Assembly: GCF_003024385.1 (NCBI RefSeq)
Contig: NZ_PVZN01000016.1
Coordinates: 62,001 to 126,000, forward strand
Source of the DNA: Pseudomonas sp. BBP2017
GTDB lineage: Bacteria > Pseudomonadota > Gammaproteobacteria > Pseudomonadales > Pseudomonadaceae
Reading direction: 5' to 3'
DNA: 64,000 nucleotides
The position numbers and the translations under genes were made by a program. Positions 17,293 through 26,589 of the stretch are shown piece by piece. The notes below the pieces were generated by a model that saw only the letters and a program-made list of their open reading frames with translations, had not been told where the DNA came from and searched no databases. Each line of letters opens with the position of its first letter. Within the stretch, counting starts at the first letter, position 1.

Positions 17293-18054
17293 TCAGTACC
17301 CGGTGTTCTGGACGCCGAGGAACTTGCCGAGGAACTGTCGGGTTCGCTCTTCCCGGGGATGAGCAAACAGCGCCCTGGCTTCACCCTGTTCGACAATCAC
17401 GCCCTTGTCGAAAAAGATCACCCGGTTGGCGACATCGCGGGCGAAGCTCATTTCATGCGTGACGATGATCATCGTGCGCTTTTCTTCGGCCAGGCCGCGG
17501 ATGGTTGCCAGCACTTCGCCGACCAGTTCCGGGTCCAGGGCCGAGGTCGGTTCGTCGAACAGAATCACCTCGGGCTCCATGGCCAGGGCCCGGGCAATCG
17601 CCACCCGTTGCTGCTGGCCGCCGGATAGTTTGCGCGGATACGACGCCTCTTTGCCCGCCAGGCCAACTTTGGCCAATAGCTTCATGCCCAGGGCCAGGGC
17701 TTGCTCATGCGGGGTCTTCTTGACCACCAGTGGTCCTTCGATAACGTTTTCCAGCGCCGTGCGATGGGGAAACAGGTTGAAATTCTGGAACACGAAACCG
17801 ACCTGCTGGCGCAGTTTGCGGATCAATCCTTGCTGTTTGGTCAGGGGCAGGTTGGCATCGATCGTCACATCACCGACCTGGATACGGCCGCTGCTCGGCG
17901 TTTCCAGCAGGTTCAGGCAGCGCAGGAAGGTGGTTTTGCCGGAACCGCTGGGGCCGATGATGGCAATGACTTCGCCGGCCTCGACCTTCAGGCTGATGTC
18001 GTTCAGGACCGTCTGGCCATTGAACTGCTTGCTCAGTCGCTCTACCACGATCAT
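17293..18054 (-). CDS. Cystine-type polar amino acid ABC transporter ATPase
   Basis: ABC ATPase of 253 aa of the polar amino acid subfamily (TcyN/YecC-like). Walker A is GPSGSGKTT, the signature LSGGQQQR, Walker B VILFDEPTSALDPE and the switch VTHEM. It is the third gene of a binding protein-permease-ATPase set, 6 bp behind the permease. The adjacent D-cysteine desulfhydrase and the sulfur context point to L-cystine or related thiol amino acids as substrate. Confidence 0.88.
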   Translation of the reverse strand: MIVVERLSKQFNGQTVLNDISLKVEAGEVIAIIGPSGSGKTTFLRCLNLLETPSSGRIQVGDVTIDANLPLTKQQGLIRKLRQQVGFVFQNFNLFPHRTALENVIEGPLVVKKTPHEQALALGMKLLAKVGLAGKEASYPRKLSGGQQQRVAIARALAMEPEVILFDEPTSALDPELVGEVLATIRGLAEEKRTMIIVTHEMSFARDVANRVIFFDKGVIVEQGEARALFAHPREERTRQFLGKFLGVQNTGY

Positions 18055-18060
18055 GACGCA

Positions 18061-18726
18061 TTACTCCTGGTCGTGCCGGTTGACCCGCGCTTCCAGGCGG
18101 TTCTGCAGGTGTGCGAGAACGCTGGCCAGCACCCAGTAGATCAGTGCGGCGGCAAGGTACATGGTGAAGACTTCGAAGGTGCGCGCGGTGATCAGCTGCG
18201 CCTGGCGGAACAGCTCCGGCACCTGGATGGTCGCGGCCAGGGCGGTGTCCTTGACCAGTGAAATGAAACTGTTGCCCAACGGCGGCAGCGCGGTGCGCGC
18301 CGCCTGGGGCAGGATGGCCCGGCGCATGGCCTGGCCACGGGTCATGCCGATACTGGCGGCGGCCTCCCACTGACCGCGGTCGATGGAGCCGATCGCGGCG
18401 CGCAGGATTTCACAGGCATAGGCGGCCATGTTCAGCGAGAAGCCGATCAGCGCCGCCGGTAGCGGGTCCAGCTCCAGGCCTACCTGGGGCAGGCCGTAAT
18501 AGATCACGAACAGCTGCACCAGCAGCGGGGTGCCGCGAAAGAACGACACATAGACCCGTGCGATCCAGCTCACCAGCTTGATGCGTGACAGGCGCATCAG
18601 GGCCAGGGCAAAGCCCAGCAGCAAGCCGAAGAACATTCCGCCGAGGCTGAGAATGACGGTGAAGTACGCACCCTTGAGCAGGAAGGGCGCGCTGTCCAGC
18701 GCAAGCTGCAGGCTGTCTTCGATCAT
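18061..18726 (-). CDS. Cystine-type ABC transporter permease
   Basis: Polar amino acid permease (HisM/YecS-like) of 221 aa with five predicted spans. The EAA loop is EAAASIGMTRGQAMRRAILP. The start codon overlaps the stop of the binding-protein gene by 4 bp (ATGA). Fits TcyL/YecS, forming a transporter with the flanking genes. Confidence 0.88.
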   Translation of the reverse strand: MIEDSLQLALDSAPFLLKGAYFTVILSLGGMFFGLLLGFALALMRLSRIKLVSWIARVYVSFFRGTPLLVQLFVIYYGLPQVGLELDPLPAALIGFSLNMAAYACEILRAAIGSIDRGQWEAAASIGMTRGQAMRRAILPQAARTALPPLGNSFISLVKDTALAATIQVPELFRQAQLITARTFEVFTMYLAAALIYWVLASVLAHLQNRLEARVNRHDQE

Positions 18727-19517
18727 TTAGTCACATCGGCGCCGAAGTACTTCTCAGAGAGCTTGGCCAGGGTGCCGTCGGCGCGCAGCTTGTCCAGTGC
18801 CTTGTTGATGGCGTCGAGCAGTTCAGGCTCGCCCTTGCGCAGGGCGATACCGGCTTCCTGACGCGAGAACGCGTCACCGGCAGCGGTAGTGTCCTTGGCT
18901 TTTTTGGCGTATTCCAGAGCGGCCAGGCGGTCGATCAGGATGGCGTCGATACGGCCGACACGCAGTTCCTGGAACTTGGTCGGATCGTCTTCGTAGGTGC
19001 GCACGTCAGCGGTAGGTACATTGGCTTTGACCCACTGTTCGTAGTTGGTGCCCAGGCCTACCCCGACCTTCTTGCCGCCCAGGTCGGCTGCGGATTTGAT
19101 GTTCAGCTCGGAGGCCTTTTTCGTCAGCACCAGCGCCTGGATGCCGGAAACGGTGTAGGGCTCGGAGAAGTCGTACTTCTTCTTGCGCTCCTCGGAGATG
19201 GTCACCTGGTTCACCACGGCGTCCAGGCGTTTGGACTCCAGGGCAGCCAGGATGCCATCCCACTTGGTTGGCTGGATCTTCGCCTTGACGCCCAGCTCCT
19301 TGGCCAGGGCCTCTGACAGCTCCACTTCAAAACCTGAAAGTTTGCCGCTCTCGTCGACGTAGCTGAACGGCGGGTAGGTGCCTTCCAGGCCGATGTTGAT
19401 TACCCCCTTGTCCTTGATGGTTTTCAGCTGCTCGCCAGCAACCGCCTGACCGAGCAGACTGGCGCCCAGCAGCAGGGCGACGCCCGCATTGAGAAGCTGT
19501 TTAGCGATTACTGTCAT
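18723..19517 (-). CDS. Cystine-type periplasmic binding protein
   Basis: Family-3 solute-binding protein (264 aa, FliY/TcyJ-like). It has a signal peptide ending GQAVA-GEQ and then the family signature INIGLEGTYPPFSYVDESGKLSGFEVEL. WDGILAALESKRLDAVVNQV and YDFSEPYTVSGIQALV are as in cystine binders. There is no Cys and no Met beyond the initiator, so the mature protein should be sulfur-free. First gene of the tcyJLN-like operon. Confidence 0.9.
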   Translation of the reverse strand: MTVIAKQLLNAGVALLLGASLLGQAVAGEQLKTIKDKGVINIGLEGTYPPFSYVDESGKLSGFEVELSEALAKELGVKAKIQPTKWDGILAALESKRLDAVVNQVTISEERKKKYDFSEPYTVSGIQALVLTKKASELNIKSAADLGGKKVGVGLGTNYEQWVKANVPTADVRTYEDDPTKFQELRVGRIDAILIDRLAALEYAKKAKDTTAAGDAFSRQEAGIALRKGEPELLDAINKALDKLRADGTLAKLSEKYFGADVTK

Positions 19518-19580
19518 GACGAAGCCCCAATGTTGTTGTGTAGTGGTTGGCGACTATAGGGTGACGCTAATAGGCTTAAA

Positions 19581-19610
19581 AATAATATAAATTCATTTTC
19601 TTATATTATT
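19581..19610. promoter_or_regulatory. AT-only inverted repeat upstream of the cystine transporter operon
   Basis: Perfect 10-bp arms AATAATATAA (19581-19590) and TTATATTATT (19601-19610), extendable by one pair, with a 10-base spacer. The repeat lies about 65 bp ahead of the binding-protein start and after the dcyD stop. Its position and composition suit a regulator-binding site (a CysB-type activator is the obvious candidate) rather than a terminator, since there is no GC stem. Confidence 0.45.
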
Positions 19611-19624
19611 TATGAATATTACAT

Positions 19625-20623
19625 TCAGCTATTCCAGACCTCAGGGTAGGCGAATAATGCCGGTGCCCCACCGGTATGCAGGAAAATCAGCGGGCCATCG
19701 TCGAAACGCTGGCGGGCAATACCGTCGAGCAGGCCGGCCATGGCCTTGCCGGTGTACACCGGGTCCAGTAATAAACCTTCCTGGCTTGCCAGCAGGCGAA
19801 TCGCGGCGAGGGTGCCGGCGTTCGGTTCGCCATAACGCGGGGCGAAGTACTCGTCCCAGAGTTCGATCTTGAATGTCTCGGGCAGGCGAATGCCCAGCAG
19901 TTCGGCGGTACGCTCGGCCAGCCCCTCGACTTTTGGCCGCTGCGCTTCGTCACTGCGCGACACGGTAACGCCGATCACCGGCAACTGTGGCAATTTCTCG
20001 GCCAGGGCGATGGCCAGGCCGCTATGGGTGCCGGCACTGCCGGAGGCGAGGATCACCCCGGCGAACTGTTCACCGCAGTGCTCGATCTGGGCGGCCAGCT
20101 CCAGGCCGGCGCGCACATAACCCAGCGCACCGAGCGCGTTGGAGCCGCCAATAGGCATGATGTAGGGTTTGCGCCCGCTGGCGTGCAGGCGCACGGCCAG
20201 GGCTTGCAGTTGCTCGTCGGCATTGTCGAGGTTATCCACAAGCTCGACCTTGGCGTCGAACAACTCCAGCAGCAGGCGGTTGCCGTTGTGCTGGTAATTG
20301 AGCGAGTCAGTGCCGATCGGGTTTTCCAGCAGGGCCACGCAGCCGAGGCCGAGTTTGGCCGCCAGGGCAGCAGTCTGGCGCACATGGTTGGACTGGATCG
20401 CCCCGGCCGTGACCAAGGTATCGGCACCCTTGCTCAAGGCATCGGCGGCCAGGTATTCGAGTTTGCGCAGCTTGTTGCCGCCCAGGGCAAGGGGTGTGCA
20501 GTCGTCGCGTTTGGCATAAATGTCGCGGCCCGCCCAGGCCGAGAGGCGGTGCAGCTTTTCCAGCGCGGTCGGCGCGCCAAGCAGGTCCAGACGATTGAAG
20601 CGGGAGAGCTGTCGGTCGATCAT
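19625..20623 (-). CDS. dcyD: D-cysteine desulfhydrase (PLP-dependent)
   Basis: Tryptophan-synthase-beta-fold PLP enzyme (332 aa) of the ACC deaminase/DcyD group, which splits D-cysteine to pyruvate, H2S and ammonia. Seen: [20 protein letters not shown] with the PLP Lys in [26 protein letters not shown], and [14 protein letters not shown] as phosphate-binding loop. A longer reading frame exists upstream but the conserved protein begins at MIDRQLSRF. In enteric bacteria dcyD also neighbours the fliY-yecSC cystine transporter, as here. ACC deaminase is an alternative but less likely. Confidence 0.87.
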   Translation of the reverse strand: MIDRQLSRFNRLDLLGAPTALEKLHRLSAWAGRDIYAKRDDCTPLALGGNKLRKLEYLAADALSKGADTLVTAGAIQSNHVRQTAALAAKLGLGCVALLENPIGTDSLNYQHNGNRLLLELFDAKVELVDNLDNADEQLQALAVRLHASGRKPYIMPIGGSNALGALGYVRAGLELAAQIEHCGEQFAGVILASGSAGTHSGLAIALAEKLPQLPVIGVTVSRSDEAQRPKVEGLAERTAELLGIRLPETFKIELWDEYFAPRYGEPNAGTLAAIRLLASQEGLLLDPVYTGKAMAGLLDGIARQRFDDGPLIFLHTGGAPALFAYPEVWNS

Positions 20624-20917
20624 GGCAATACATCTGCAAGGGAAAATCCGACTATAGGCAGCACTGGGCCGGTGGGCAACTCCCGGCCCTGTAAGCGGTG
20701 GTGGGACCGGGCTTCTGTGGGAGCGGGCTTGCCCCGCGATAGCGTTTTGTCTGGTCGATCGCATCGCGAGGCAAGCTCGCTCCTACCGGCTTATGCCGGC
20801 TTTATTGCGTTTTGGAATAAAGGGTTATTTTTTCTCTCGCGGCCATTTGCCGTAAAGTGAGCGTCTATCTGGCGGCCTTCTCATTCCATTACCGCCGCCG
20901 CGGCAGGAGACGTAACC
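20624..20917. promoter_or_regulatory. Divergent intergenic region dcyD / epsC, with REP
   Basis: 294 bp between divergent start codons. It holds the REP pair at 20717-20786. An AT-rich stretch lies near 20812-20832 (GGAATAAAGGGTTATTTTTT) and the epsC ribosome-binding site AGGAGA at 20905-20910. No gene is visible. Confidence 0.4.
20717..20786. repeat. REP pair between divergent genes
   Basis: Inverted REP copies at 20717-20740 (consensus type) and 20763-20786 (diverged: ATCGCGAGGCAAGCTCGC and CCTAC end), spaced by 22 bases. It is unusual in lying between two divergent promoters rather than after genes. Confidence 0.85.
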
Positions 20918-21850
20918 GTGAGCGAAAACGCGCAGACAGGGCATTGGCAACTGCAGGGCATTGTTGCCGGCTTGCGTAGCGCCCGTGACAAGTGGCGCAG
21001 CAGCAATGGTCGTAGTAGTGGTGAGCAGGGTGGTCGCGAACTGCCTTCGCGCGAAGCCATGCGTCACATCCTCGAGCAATTGTGCGGGGCGCTGTTTCCC
21101 ATGCGCCTGGGGCCGGTGGACCTGCGTGAGGAAAGCGAAGATTTTTACGTCGGGCATACCCTCGATTCGGCCCTGACCGCCTTGCTGGCCCAGGCGCGCC
21201 TGGAATTGCGCTATGTTGCTCGTCACGGCAAGTGCAACACCGCCGACGTTGACGCCACGGCACTGCGTTTGATCCAGGACTTCGCTGCCGCGTTGCCGGG
21301 CCTGCGCAGTGTGCTCGACACCGATGTGCTGGCAGCCTTTCACGGCGACCCGGCGGCGCGCAGCGTCGATGAAGTGTTGCTGTGCTACCCGGGAATCCTG
21401 GCGGTGATCCATCACCGTCTGGCCCATCACCTTTACCGCTCCGGCCTGCCTTTGCTGGCACGGATCAGCTCGGAGCTGGCGCATTCGGCCACCGGTATCG
21501 ACATCCATCCGGGTGCCCAGATCGGCAAAAGCTTCTTCATCGACCATGGCACCGGTGTGGTGATCGGCGAAACGGCAATCATCGGCGAGCGGGTGCGCAT
21601 TTATCAGGCCGTGACCCTGGGGGCCAAACGCTTCCCGGCGGATGAGGACGGGCAATTGCAGAAGGGCCATCCGCGCCACCCGATCGTCGAGGACGACGTG
21701 GTGATTTATGCCGGTGCGACTATTCTGGGACGCATCACCATTGGCAAGGGTTCGACCATCGGCGGCAACGTCTGGTTGACCCGCAGTGTGGCCCCGGGCA
21801 GCAACCTGACCCAGGCCAATCTGCAGCACGATGACGGGACCCAGAAGTAG
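20918..21850 (+). CDS. epsC: Serine O-acetyltransferase (EpsC type)
   Basis: Enzyme of 310 aa that makes O-acetylserine, the carbon skeleton onto which sulfide is fixed to give cysteine. The C-terminal half is a left-handed beta-helix with hexapeptide repeats (IDIHPGAQIGKSFFIDHGTG, VVIGETAIIGERVRIYQ) and the acetyl-CoA site GAKRFPADEDG. The N-terminal helical domain fits the EpsC/CysE layout. GTG start, supported by AGGAGA 7 bases upstream. Sits naturally beside the sulfur-uptake genes. Confidence 0.9.
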   Translation: MSENAQTGHWQLQGIVAGLRSARDKWRSSNGRSSGEQGGRELPSREAMRHILEQLCGALFPMRLGPVDLREESEDFYVGHTLDSALTALLAQARLELRYVARHGKCNTADVDATALRLIQDFAAALPGLRSVLDTDVLAAFHGDPAARSVDEVLLCYPGILAVIHHRLAHHLYRSGLPLLARISSELAHSATGIDIHPGAQIGKSFFIDHGTGVVIGETAIIGERVRIYQAVTLGAKRFPADEDGQLQKGHPRHPIVEDDVVIYAGATILGRITIGKGSTIGGNVWLTRSVAPGSNLTQANLQHDDGTQK

Positions 21851-21903
21851 CCGATCCAGGGCTTGGATTGCGGCATTGGGTCGCATTGCGGACCCCATCC
21901 ATG

Positions 21904-21931
21904 TTTAACTTGAACGCTTGTTCAAGTTAAA
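21904..21931. promoter_or_regulatory. 12-bp inverted repeat, TetR-type operator candidate upstream of betT
   Basis: Perfect arms TTTAACTTGAAC (21904-21915) and GTTCAAGTTAAA (21920-21931) around GCTT. A second, shorter palindrome TGAACCCGTTCA lies at 21975-21986, 38 bp before the betT start. Arms ending TTGAAC/GTTCAA resemble operators of TetR-family repressors such as BetI. No T-tract follows, so it is not a good terminator for epsC. Confidence 0.45.
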
Positions 21932-22023
21932 ACGGTGGTCCGCTGCCGGCGTTCAACAGGAGGACACCCTTTGCTGAACCCGTTCAATCCAAGCCTTTTC
22001 CCTCATATCGAGGTGCACGTTCA

Positions 22024-24024
22024 ATGAGTGCACCGAGTTCTTTACCTAGCGGCAAGATCCGCATGAATCCGCCGGTTTTCTATTTCGCGGCGAGCTTTAT
22101 CCTGATTTTCGCACTGGTGGTCATCAGCAATCCGCAAGCGGCCGGTGAGTGGTTGCTGGCGGCACAGAACTGGGCGGCCAATACGGTCGGCTGGTACTAC
22201 ATGCTGGCGATGACCCTGTACCTGGTCTTCGTGGTGGTCACCGCCTTGTCCGGCTACGGCAAGATCAAGCTCGGTGCCGACCACGACGAACCCGAGTTCA
22301 GCTACCTGTCGTGGGCCGGCATGCTGTTCGCCGCCGGTATCAGCATTACCTTGTTCTTCTTTTGCGTCTCCGAACCCCTGACCCACATGCTTCAGCCACC
22401 CCAGGGTGAAGCCGGAACGGTCGAGGCCGGGCGTCAGGCGATGCAGTTGCTGTTTCTGCATTGGGGCCTGCACGGCTGGGGCGTGTTCGCCTTCGTCGGC
22501 ATGGCCCTGGCCTATTTCGCCTATCGCCACAACCTGCCGCTGGCCCTGCGTTCGGCGCTGTACCCGCTGATCGGCAAGCGTATCAACGGGCCGATTGGCT
22601 ATGCTGTGGATGGCTTCGGCATCATCGCCACGGTGTTCGGCCTGGGTGCCGACATGGGCTTTGGCGTGCTGCACCTGAACTCGGGCCTGGATTACCTGTT
22701 CGGCATTCCCCACGCCCAGTGGGTGCAGGTGGTGCTGATCACCCTGATGATGGGCGCGGCGGTGGCGGTTGCCGTGGCCGGGGTCGAGAAGGGCGTGCGG
22801 GTGATGTCCGACATCAACATGTTCCTGGCCTGCGGGCTGTTGCTGTTCGTCCTGTTCGCCGGGCCCACCCAGCACCTGTTCAATACCTTGATCCAGAACC
22901 TGGGTGACTACCTGGGCGCGTTGCCGAGGAAGAGTTTCGATGTGTATGCCTATAACGAAGCCAGAGACTGGCTGGGTGGCTGGACCGTGTTCTACTGGGC
23001 CTGGTGGATTGCCTGGGCGCCCTTTGTCGGGCTGTTCATTGCGCGGATCTCCCGTGGCCGGACCATCCGTGAGTTCGTCTTCGGTGTGCTGCTGATCCCG
23101 CTGGGTTTCACCCTGGCGTGGATGTCGATCTTCGGCAACAGCGCAATGTCGCAGGTACTCGATCACGGCATGACCGCGCTGGGCCAGTCGGCTATCGACA
23201 ACCCCTCGATGACCCTCTACCTGCTGCTGGAAACTTATCCCTGGAGCAAGACGGTCATCGCCGTCACGGTGTTCATCAGCTTTGTGTTCTTTGTCACCTC
23301 GGCCGACTCCGGCACCGTGGTGCTGTCGACCTTGTCCGCCCGTGGCGGCAATGCCGACGAAGACGGGCCGAACTGGCTGCGGGTGTTCTGGGGGGCAATG
23401 ACTGCCCTGGTGACCATCGGCCTGTTGTTCGCCGGCAGCATCGACTCATTGAAATCGGCGGTGGTGCTTACTTCGTTGCCGTTCTCGGTGATTCTCCTGG
23501 CGATGATGTGGGGCCTGCACAAGGCGTTTTACCTGGAGTCGCAGCGCCAGATTGCACAGATGCATTCGCTGGCGCCGTTCGCCAACTCGCGCCGTGGCCG
23601 CGGTGGCTGGCGTCAGCGTCTGAGCCAGGCGGTGCATTTCCCGTCGCGCGACGAAGTCTACCGGTTCATGGATGACGTGGTGCGACCGGCGATAGCCGAG
23701 GTGACCGAGGTGTTCGTTGAGAAGGGCCTGAACGTCATTACCCAGGAAGACCCGAGCCATGACAACGTCAGTCTGAAGATCGGTCATGGAGAGGAGCAGC
23801 CCTTCATTTATCAGGTGCAGATGCGTGGCTACTTCACGCCATCATTTGCCTTGGGCGGGCTGGGCAGCCAGGAATTGAAGAACCGTCGTTACTATCGCGC
23901 CGAGGTGCATCTGAGCGAAGGCAGCCAGGACTATGACCTGGTGGGCTACAGCAAGGAGCAGATCATCAACGACATCCTTGATCAGTACGAACGGCATATG
24001 CAGTTTTTGCATTTGGTGCGTTAA
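22024..24024 (+). CDS. betT: BCCT-family choline transporter, BetT type
   Basis: Secondary transporter of 666 aa with about 12 membrane spans in the first ~500 residues. The BCCT hallmark block WTVFYWAWWIAWAPFVGLFIARISRGRTIREF is present. The final ~150 residues are hydrophilic (RQIAQMHSLAPF to the end), the long cytoplasmic tail typical of BetT. It should import choline with protons. Together with pchP it would supply choline from phosphorylcholine. The start follows a region with TetR-type palindromes. It is not part of the sulfur-poor protein set. Confidence 0.88.
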   Translation: MSAPSSLPSGKIRMNPPVFYFAASFILIFALVVISNPQAAGEWLLAAQNWAANTVGWYYMLAMTLYLVFVVVTALSGYGKIKLGADHDEPEFSYLSWAGMLFAAGISITLFFFCVSEPLTHMLQPPQGEAGTVEAGRQAMQLLFLHWGLHGWGVFAFVGMALAYFAYRHNLPLALRSALYPLIGKRINGPIGYAVDGFGIIATVFGLGADMGFGVLHLNSGLDYLFGIPHAQWVQVVLITLMMGAAVAVAVAGVEKGVRVMSDINMFLACGLLLFVLFAGPTQHLFNTLIQNLGDYLGALPRKSFDVYAYNEARDWLGGWTVFYWAWWIAWAPFVGLFIARISRGRTIREFVFGVLLIPLGFTLAWMSIFGNSAMSQVLDHGMTALGQSAIDNPSMTLYLLLETYPWSKTVIAVTVFISFVFFVTSADSGTVVLSTLSARGGNADEDGPNWLRVFWGAMTALVTIGLLFAGSIDSLKSAVVLTSLPFSVILLAMMWGLHKAFYLESQRQIAQMHSLAPFANSRRGRGGWRQRLSQAVHFPSRDEVYRFMDDVVRPAIAEVTEVFVEKGLNVITQEDPSHDNVSLKIGHGEEQPFIYQVQMRGYFTPSFALGGLGSQELKNRRYYRAEVHLSEGSQDYDLVGYSKEQIINDILDQYERHMQFLHLVR

Positions 24025-24028
24025 GAGC

Positions 24029-24087
24029 ATCGCGGGGCAAGCCCGCTCCCACCGAGATTCGCTGTGGGAGCGGGCTTGCCCCGCGAT
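24029..24087. repeat. REP pair between betT and tauD
   Basis: Full-length inverted REP copies (24029-24052 and 24064-24087, core GGGGCAAGCCCGCTCCCAC) with an 11-base spacer, located right after betT and before the convergent tauD stop. Confidence 0.9.
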
Positions 24088-24093
24088 CAATAG

Positions 24094-24927
24094 TCAGAAC
24101 GGCGCATCCCCGAGAATCGTTGCCCGATGCATCACCCGCCGCTGTGGCCGGTAGTCGTCCACCGCGTAATGCTGGGTCACGCGGTTGTCCCAGAAGGCCA
24201 CGTCATGCTCCTGCCAGCGCCAGCGGATGGTGAACTCCGGCCGTGTGGTATGGGCGAACAGCAACTTCAGTATCGCCTCGCTTTCCGCCTCGCTCAGCTC
24301 ATTTATCCTCGTGGTGAAACCGTCATTGACGAACAGCGACTGGCGCCCGCTCACCGGGTGGGTGCGGATCACCGGGTGTGACAACGGCGGGTTGTTGCGC
24401 CGCGTCGTCTCCCAGCGTTGCAGGTCTTCGGGCGTGGTGCCGAAGCGCTCGAGTGGGAAGGATTTGGTGAAATCATGGGTCGCGGTCAGCCCGTCGAGCA
24501 ATTGCTTGAGCGGTGCCGACAAGGCCTCGAAGGCTGCGATGCCGCTGGCCCACAAGGTATCGCCACCATAGCTCGGCAGTTGCTTGGCGCTGAGGACCGC
24601 ACCCAATGCCGGGGTCGGCAGGAAGGTCACGTCGGTGTGCCAGATGGCGTTGTCGCGCACGTCTGTCACGGCGGTGTCGAGGACCAGCACCTGCGGGGTT
24701 TCCGGCACGTTGGGGTAGATCGGATGAATATGCAGGTCGCCAAAGCGCGCGGCGAACGCCGCCTGCTGCTGCGGGTTGATCGGCTGGTCACGGAAGAACA
24801 GCACCTGATGCTTGAGCAGGGCCTGCTCGAGGGTGTCACGTTGTTCGTCGTTGATCGCGCGGCTGAGGTCGATACCGCTGATCTGTGCGCCGAGTGCAGT
24901 GCTCAGCGGGGTAATGGTCAGGCTCAT
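24094..24927 (-). CDS. tauD: Taurine dioxygenase
   Basis: Fe(II)/2-oxoglutarate-dependent oxygenase (277 aa) that converts taurine to sulfite and aminoacetaldehyde. Metal ligands: H97-x-D99 in WHTD and the distal His in [11 protein letters not shown]. The 2-oxoglutarate-binding Arg is expected in [10 protein letters not shown]. The start MSLTITPLS is chosen because an in-frame extension upstream lacks family similarity. Last gene of the tauABCD operon, 19 bp behind tauC. One internal Met, no Cys. Confidence 0.95.
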   Translation of the reverse strand: MSLTITPLSTALGAQISGIDLSRAINDEQRDTLEQALLKHQVLFFRDQPINPQQQAAFAARFGDLHIHPIYPNVPETPQVLVLDTAVTDVRDNAIWHTDVTFLPTPALGAVLSAKQLPSYGGDTLWASGIAAFEALSAPLKQLLDGLTATHDFTKSFPLERFGTTPEDLQRWETTRRNNPPLSHPVIRTHPVSGRQSLFVNDGFTTRINELSEAESEAILKLLFAHTTRPEFTIRWRWQEHDVAFWDNRVTQHYAVDDYRPQRRVMHRATILGDAPF

Positions 24928-24946
24928 GGCTATTCTCGATGGCTCT

Positions 24947-25786
24947 TCAATGACTCTGGCCGTGCCAGGGCACCAGTTTGCGCTGCAGGGCGCGCAGCCC
25001 CATTTCCAGGGCAAAGGCGATCAGCGCGATCACCAGGATGCCCAGCACCACTACATCGGTAACCAGAAACTGCGCAGCCGACTGGACCATGAAGCCCAGG
25101 CCGCTGGTGGCGGCAATCAGCTCGGCGGCGACCAGGGTCGACCAGCCCACGCCCAGGCCGATGCGTACACCGGTGAGGATCTCGGGCAGGGCGCTGGGCA
25201 GGACGACATGGCGGATCAGCTGGGCCCGGGAAGCCCCCAGGGATTGCGCCGCCCGCAGCTTGCTCGGATCGACCGTGCGCACGCCGGTGGCGGTGGCAAT
25301 GGCAATCGGGGCGAAGATTGCCAGGTAGATCAGCAATACCTTCGACAGCTCACCAATGCCGCACCAGATCACAATCAGTGGCAGGTAGGCCAGGGGCGGA
25401 ATAGGGCGGTAGAACTCGATCAGCGGATCGAGAATGCCGCGGGCAATTCGGTTGTGGCCGATAGCGATGCCGATCGGAATCGCTGTGACAATCGCCGCGC
25501 CCAGTGCCAGACCGATGCGTTCCAGGCTCGCGCCCAGGTGTTGCCACAGGGTTGACTCCATATAGCCCTGGGTCAGCAGCAACCAGGCCTTGCTCAGCAC
25601 GGCCTCAGGGGACGGCAGGAACAACGGTTCGATCCACTCGGCGGCGGTCACCGCCCACCACAGCAGGAGCAGGGTGGCCAGGGTCAGGCCGCTGATCCAG
25701 CGGGTACTCAGGCTGCGGCGGATCTTTGCAGGCGGTGCAGAGGAAGTACTGCGTTTGGCCGCGACCGGCACTTCCAGGCTGCTCAT
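24947..25786 (-). CDS. tauC: Taurine ABC transporter permease
   Basis: Inner-membrane permease (279 aa) of the nitrate/sulfonate/taurine family. A polar N-terminus of ~30 aa leads to six predicted spans. The EAA loop is [20 protein letters not shown]. The start overlaps the tauB stop by 4 bp (ATGA). Works with TauA and TauB. Confidence 0.94.
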   Translation of the reverse strand: MSSLEVPVAAKRSTSSAPPAKIRRSLSTRWISGLTLATLLLLWWAVTAAEWIEPLFLPSPEAVLSKAWLLLTQGYMESTLWQHLGASLERIGLALGAAIVTAIPIGIAIGHNRIARGILDPLIEFYRPIPPLAYLPLIVIWCGIGELSKVLLIYLAIFAPIAIATATGVRTVDPSKLRAAQSLGASRAQLIRHVVLPSALPEILTGVRIGLGVGWSTLVAAELIAATSGLGFMVQSAAQFLVTDVVVLGILVIALIAFALEMGLRALQRKLVPWHGQSH

Positions 25787-26577
25787 GCGAACTCCTGCCG
25801 CACGGCGGCGCTACGTTGAGAAAACACCCGGCTCAGCACGTGCTCGCGGGTTTCGATAAAGCGCGGATCGGATTTGATCGCCCTGGCCGACTCGCCGGCG
25901 GCGTAACGCTGACCGAAATCCAGCTGCAGGCGTTCGACGATCTGCCCTGGATTGGGTGCCAGCAAGATCAGGTCGCTGGCGAGGAACACTGCTTCTTCGA
26001 TGTCGTGGGTGATCAGTAACACCGGTTTGGCCGTGCGTTGCCAAACCTGCAGGAGCAACTCCTGCATCTGTTCACGGGTAAAGGCATCGAGGGCACCGAA
26101 CGGCTCGTCCATCAACAGTACCCGCGGATCGGCGGCCAAGGCGCGGGCCAGACCTACACGTTGTTTCTGACCACCGGACAATTGCCAGATGCGCCGCGTG
26201 CCGAAGTCGGCCAGGTCAACCAGGGCGAGCATTTCCCGGGCCTTGCGTTCACGCTCGGGGCGCGGCACACCCGCCAGTTCCAGGCCGAAGGCAACGTTGG
26301 CCAGGACATCCTGCCAGGGCAGCAGGGCATCGTCCTGGAATACCACGCCGCGCTCGGCACTCGGGCCTTGCACCGGCACACCATCGAGGCTGATGCGTCC
26401 GGCACTGGGCGTGACGAATCCGGCGATCAGATTGAGCAGCGAGGTCTTGCCGCTGCCCGACGGGCCGAGGGCCACCAGCAACTGCTGTGGGCCCAGGCTC
26501 AGGTTGATATCGGCCAGCACCGGTTCGGCTGCGCCGGGGTACTGTGCGCTGATGCGCTCCAGCTCAAGCAATGCCAT
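25783..26577 (-). CDS. tauB: Taurine ABC transporter ATPase
   Basis: ABC ATPase (264 aa): Walker [11 protein letters not shown]-loop [12 protein letters not shown], signature LSGGQKQR, Walker [14 protein letters not shown], switch ITHD. The layout is that of the SsuB/TauB group. It follows tauA by 12 bp with GGAG before the start and overlaps tauC. Confidence 0.95.
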   Translation of the reverse strand: MALLELERISAQYPGAAEPVLADINLSLGPQQLLVALGPSGSGKTSLLNLIAGFVTPSAGRISLDGVPVQGPSAERGVVFQDDALLPWQDVLANVAFGLELAGVPRPERERKAREMLALVDLADFGTRRIWQLSGGQKQRVGLARALAADPRVLLMDEPFGALDAFTREQMQELLLQVWQRTAKPVLLITHDIEEAVFLASDLILLAPNPGQIVERLQLDFGQRYAAGESARAIKSDPRFIETREHVLSRVFSQRSAAVRQEFA

Positions 26578-26589
26578 GACGAGCTCCGA

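Noticed and set aside
21851-22023. Intrinsic terminator for epsC at the 12-bp inverted repeat
   Set aside because: The stem is AT-rich and is followed by AACGG rather than a T-tract; an operator is more likely.
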